From the NCBI GenBank assembly GCA_023435305.1, contig JAEYRV010000040.1, positions 1 through 64,000 of the forward strand: a stretch of 64,000 nt of DNA, read 5' to 3'. Under the pieces are notes generated by a model. The model made no database searches. It saw only the letters and a list, made by a program, of their open reading frames with translations, and was not told the origin of the DNA. Of the stretch, positions 61,179 to 64,000 are shown piece by piece. The number at the start of each line of letters is the position of its first letter. Within the stretch, counting starts at the first letter, position 1. A program made the position numbers and the translations under genes. This DNA is from Bacillota bacterium. GTDB lineage: Bacteria; Bacillota; Clostridia; Acetivibrionales; DTU013.

Positions 61179-63452
61179 TCAATTGCCAAGCCGGACACTA
61201 ACACTATTCAGGTCCTCTGTCGCCAATCTAAAATACAGATCTGAATAATCAACCAAACGATCGTTGAATTTCAATGTATAGACTTTAGATAGATCCAGAT
61301 TATCAAATCTCAGTGTCAGGGTTTTTGCATTTACATAATTTACACTGGCCGGATTCTTTGTAACCGTGTTGGAGCCATCCTTATATGACAAGCTATAGTT
61401 TGTGCTGAGTGTATTTGGTACATTTGCTGATATTTCCTCATTAAATGAAACTTTTATAGTATCATTGGAAATGATCAAAGCTTCTGTCATATATGGTTTG
61501 ATATTATTATTACTGGTTCCATTAAATGTATAGTACAAATCATCAGGCGGTGTTTCTCCAAAGTAATCCTGCATTATCTTGTCGACCTTAAGTTTAAATG
61601 TATTTGGAGCGGCCATTTCATCGCCTGCTATGAACAATTTAACCATATAAGGATTTATTTCGCTATTATAGTATACTTTTATAGGATTACTGGTATATCC
61701 CGGATTAGTAATTCCTGTTACTGTATAACGGAACTGATCCGTAGCTGTAGTATCACTTAGAGGTCTGTTAAAGTATACACTTAGTGTTCCCTTATCTTCA
61801 ACAAAAACATTAACCAAAGATAGATTTTCAATATCAGTAGTAACACCAACTAACTGATACGGCTGATCCGAAGTCAACGGTATTTGCCTGAAACTATCGT
61901 ATACATTATTTATTATCAATTTATATTGCTTATTTTCAAGCCATGATCCTACCTGCAATGTAACCTCTTTATTCTTGTATACCCCTTCCTTAGTTACTAT
62001 TGCATTCCCAATGAAGCCCGGTATTTCATTTGAATCTTTGATTGAATAATTAGTAAATACCTGCGCAGATGAGACATCGACGTCTTTATTGAATCGTACT
62101 CTTATGTACTTCTTATTGATCGCAGTGATATTTGTGACATAGAATCCCTCATTCGCACTTGCCCTTGCAACAAATCCCATACTTTCGCCCGAGCCATTAT
62201 TAAGTTTCGTACCATAAACGCTGTAGAGCTCGCCGCTTACTTTCAGCGAATAACTCTTGTTGTCAGCCAGATCCTTCTCCTTAAAGAAGATACTAACAGC
62301 ATTGTCATAGGGTGCCAGGCATTTTACACTTTCAGACTGGAAGCTTCCCTTTATGTAGGTTGTAGTACCATCTAGTACATCAAAATACATAGGTACCTCA
62401 GCATTTAAATTCACAGGATGTGTAAAAAATACATTGATTACATTTTTACTTACAGGCTCTATCTTGCTTATCCTAAAGAAGTCAGATTTCACTTCTACGT
62501 TTTTATATCCGGTAAAAGTACCTGTAACAGTATTCACATTCTTTTCCTGGTCTGAGACATCTGAAATATTTATTGTGTATCCTTTATCAGGGATCTGTGT
62601 TGAAGTAGTGATTGTTACTTCATCATCTGACTGAGACTTTATTGTTGCAGTCAGCTTTGTTGATGTATTCTGTGTTTCGCTGATCAAAATGCTGGAGCTG
62701 CTTATACTTTTTATTTTTTCATTAAACTTGACCTTAACAGTAGTGGCATCAAGCACACCTATACTTGATATGGCTGTGATTATTGAATCCTTTATGAATC
62801 CTTCAGATACAGCATCAGCTCTTTTAATGATCCCTTTCTCCAATAAACTGTCCAGTACTTTGACTTTTGTTGTTCTGTTCGTTCTATCAAGAGAATTGAA
62901 AAGAACAGTGACCACAGAACCTCTTTTATAATTCACGTCATCCTTTTCTTTGAACTCATAATCAGGACCATATACCAGGCCTACATCGTAAGCTTTCCTA
63001 TATACATTGTTCCAGGTATAATCAACGTTATACTTGTAGCCGAGTACGCCTAATACAAGCTTTATGAATGCCTTCTCGCTTATATTTTCATTAGGCTTGT
63101 AATTACCATCCGGATAGCCATCTATGATTCCCATCTGGCTGCAATATCCCACATATGGTGCATACCATGCAGAACTCTGAACATCTTTAAATTTAGTATT
63201 TGCCCACTTGGCCTTGTCAGCTAATACACTCTCCTCCATACCCATAAGACGGACGATAAATGTTGCTGCCTCACCTCTGACAAGTGAACCATTCAGATTA
63301 AAGTCTTTGCCATCTCCCTTTAGTATATTGAATTTATTCAGGGTTATTGCCATTTCATTACTTGATTTGGTCGACGCGGCATTTAAAGGCATCATTATTG
63401 ACATCACAATGCACATAACTAAAAATATAACAGTTGCTTTCTTTAAACTCAT
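61179..63452 (-). CDS. S-layer protein with SLH motifs and Ig-like repeats (2)
   Basis: 757 residues from the ATG at 63452 (AAAGGTGAGG upstream). Signal peptide VIFLVMCIVMSIMMPLNAA. SLH motifs (FKDVQSSAWYAPYVGYCSQM, GIIDGYPDGNYKPNENISEK) then five Ig-like modules opening VKVKFNEKIK, INVFFTHPVN, IRVRFNKDVD, LSVYFNRPLS, IKVSFNEEIS. Same order as the neighbour, so a tandem duplication. Surface-exposed, wall-anchored. Terminators on both sides. Confidence 0.92.
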   Translation of the reverse strand: MSLKKATVIFLVMCIVMSIMMPLNAASTKSSNEMAITLNKFNILKGDGKDFNLNGSLVRGEAATFIVRLMGMEESVLADKAKWANTKFKDVQSSAWYAPYVGYCSQMGIIDGYPDGNYKPNENISEKAFIKLVLGVLGYKYNVDYTWNNVYRKAYDVGLVYGPDYEFKEKDDVNYKRGSVVTVLFNSLDRTNRTTKVKVLDSLLEKGIIKRADAVSEGFIKDSIITAISSIGVLDATTVKVKFNEKIKSISSSSILISETQNTSTKLTATIKSQSDDEVTITTSTQIPDKGYTINISDVSDQEKNVNTVTGTFTGYKNVEVKSDFFRISKIEPVSKNVINVFFTHPVNLNAEVPMYFDVLDGTTTYIKGSFQSESVKCLAPYDNAVSIFFKEKDLADNKSYSLKVSGELYSVYGTKLNNGSGESMGFVARASANEGFYVTNITAINKKYIRVRFNKDVDVSSAQVFTNYSIKDSNEIPGFIGNAIVTKEGVYKNKEVTLQVGSWLENKQYKLIINNVYDSFRQIPLTSDQPYQLVGVTTDIENLSLVNVFVEDKGTLSVYFNRPLSDTTATDQFRYTVTGITNPGYTSNPIKVYYNSEINPYMVKLFIAGDEMAAPNTFKLKVDKIMQDYFGETPPDDLYYTFNGTSNNNIKPYMTEALIISNDTIKVSFNEEISANVPNTLSTNYSLSYKDGSNTVTKNPASVNYVNAKTLTLRFDNLDLSKVYTLKFNDRLVDYSDLYFRLATEDLNSVSVRLGN

Positions 63453-63529
63453 ATCCCTCACCTTTCCTGTGTTTACTAATTCAATTATATCATACTTTTA
63501 TGGCATTGCATCGCATGTTACAGAAGTGT

Positions 63530-63570
63530 AAAAAAGAAAGGCCTTTGAGAGATTTCTCTCTCAAAGGCCT
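63530..63570 (-). terminator. Terminator of the edge gene
   Basis: Perfect 13-base arms AGGCCTTTGAGAG (63539-63551) and CTCTCAAAGGCCT (63558-63570), then TTCTTTTTT on the minus strand. Strong terminator for the gene ending at 63633 and a barrier before the SLH gene. Confidence 0.9.
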
Positions 63571-63632
63571 GTTTCCTTTTAGATTCTTGATGTCAGACCA
63601 TTAAGTCCTACATCACTCACCTGTTACTGCAA

Positions 63633-64000
63633 TTACTTCTGAGCAAATACTACTGCTGCAGCATCTCCGTCGTGGAGCTGTCCAGTGATCGTTGTCAGAG
63701 CCTCAGTAACTGTTCCGAGGAAGTCAACTGAACCCTGTCCGTTGAGTGTCATTACCGGAGTAACTGTGATTACAAATCTGTCGATATAAGCGGCACTTGA
63801 ATCAGCTACTGTAGCATCACCAAGTTTTGTTACTACTGCGATGTCACCATCAACGAGAGCTGTAGTACCATTGATCTTGATTTCAAGAGCATCCAACAGA
63901 TTGTCATCGTTAGTAGTAACATCAGTAGCTGTCTTGAACTTCTGATTCATTATTACTGTAATTTCCTGACCAGAAGCTTTAACTTCCTTTATTGCCAGCT
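63633..64000 (-). CDS. C-terminal part of a probable surface protein (partial)
   Basis: The frame stays open past the window edge at 64000, so only about the last 122 residues are seen (the first ATG inside, at 63950, is internal). The visible part is rich in Thr, Val, Asp and Ala (LDALEIKINGTTALVDGDIA, VAVVTKLGD-like repeat, FVITVTPVMTLNGQGSVDFL, DGDAAAVVFAQK) with no Cys, like an exported beta-sandwich or S-layer protein. Given its neighbours it is probably another SLH protein whose N-terminus lies outside. Followed by a strong terminator, which fits high expression. Confidence 0.7.
   Translation of the reverse strand, partial: LAIKEVKASGQEITVIMNQKFKTATDVTTNDDNLLDALEIKINGTTALVDGDIAVVTKLGDATVADSSAAYIDRFVITVTPVMTLNGQGSVDFLGTVTEALTTITGQLHDGDAAAVVFAQK

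Noticed and set aside
1..64000. CRISPR arrays, tRNA, rRNA, phage or complete insertion sequences
   Set aside because: No regularly spaced repeats, cloverleaf-like sequences, ribosomal segments, integrase or transposase genes were found on reading.

Overview
The window looks like chromosomal DNA of a spore-forming, anaerobic member of the Clostridia (Firmicutes). It carries an H-type small acid-soluble spore protein and the spore protease YyaC. It also has a clostridial electron-transfer flavoprotein pair, rubredoxin, an EFR1 flavodoxin-ferredoxin, the Gram-positive WalRK operon with YycH/YycI/YycJ, a T-box leader, and Shine-Dalgarno sites of the AGGAGG type with frequent TTG/GTG starts. S-layer-homology (SLH) surface proteins occur at two places. 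I see no rRNA, tRNA, CRISPR array, phage module or intact transposase. Two REP-like palindromes are the only hints of mobile DNA.

Layout: 1-6.5 kb (minus strand) has a STAS-like protein, a chemotaxis receptor, then a likely one-carbon/electron-transfer operon (MTHFR-like protein, EtfB, EtfA, formate/nitrite channel) and an L,D-transpeptidase. 6.7-9.6 kb has threonine aldolase and a GGDEF-EAL protein. 9.7-16.8 kb is a branched-chain amino acid operon (ilvB-ilvN-ilvC-leuA-cimA plus a small unknown gene) behind a strong promoter and a T-box leader whose specifier reads best as CUC (Leu). 16.9-21.9 kb has HtrA, DUF951, glnA behind an attenuator/antiterminator leader, a short rubredoxin gene, a membrane protein and YyaC. 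22-28.3 kb has a PP2C phosphatase, prmC, DUF1385, rpmE, and a rho with a 250-residue N-terminal insert.

28.4-38.4 kb has a lipid kinase, a heterodimeric ABC exporter divergent from an AraC regulator, a lipoprotein, sspH, an ABC-2 exporter and a decayed hydrolase. 38.5-43.4 kb holds two MarR systems with visible operators, an SLH protein and a DUF4003 protein. 43.4-47.7 kb has an NMT1/SsuABC-type importer, a YkgJ-type cysteine-cluster protein and a MerR-controlled EFR1 protein. 47.7-56.1 kb is the WalRK operon fused to murA and rlmH. 56.2-64 kb is a surface island: two tandem TolC-family secreted proteins, two long SLH/Ig-like paralogues and the C-terminal end of another probable surface protein running off the edge.

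The most interesting items are the glnA leader, where an AACGGC hexaloop hairpin is mutually exclusive with a terminator (ANTAR-like); a MarR autoregulation promoter whose operator fills the spacer and whose mRNA appears leaderless; the MTHFR-EtfBA-FNT cluster; the TolC-like/SLH island in a spore former; and the AT-hook-bearing insert in Rho. Intergenic stretches near or above 300 bases are 16459-16866 (T-box and promoter) and 27318-27611 (rho leader and promoter). All similarity statements are from reading the sequence; no database search was run.
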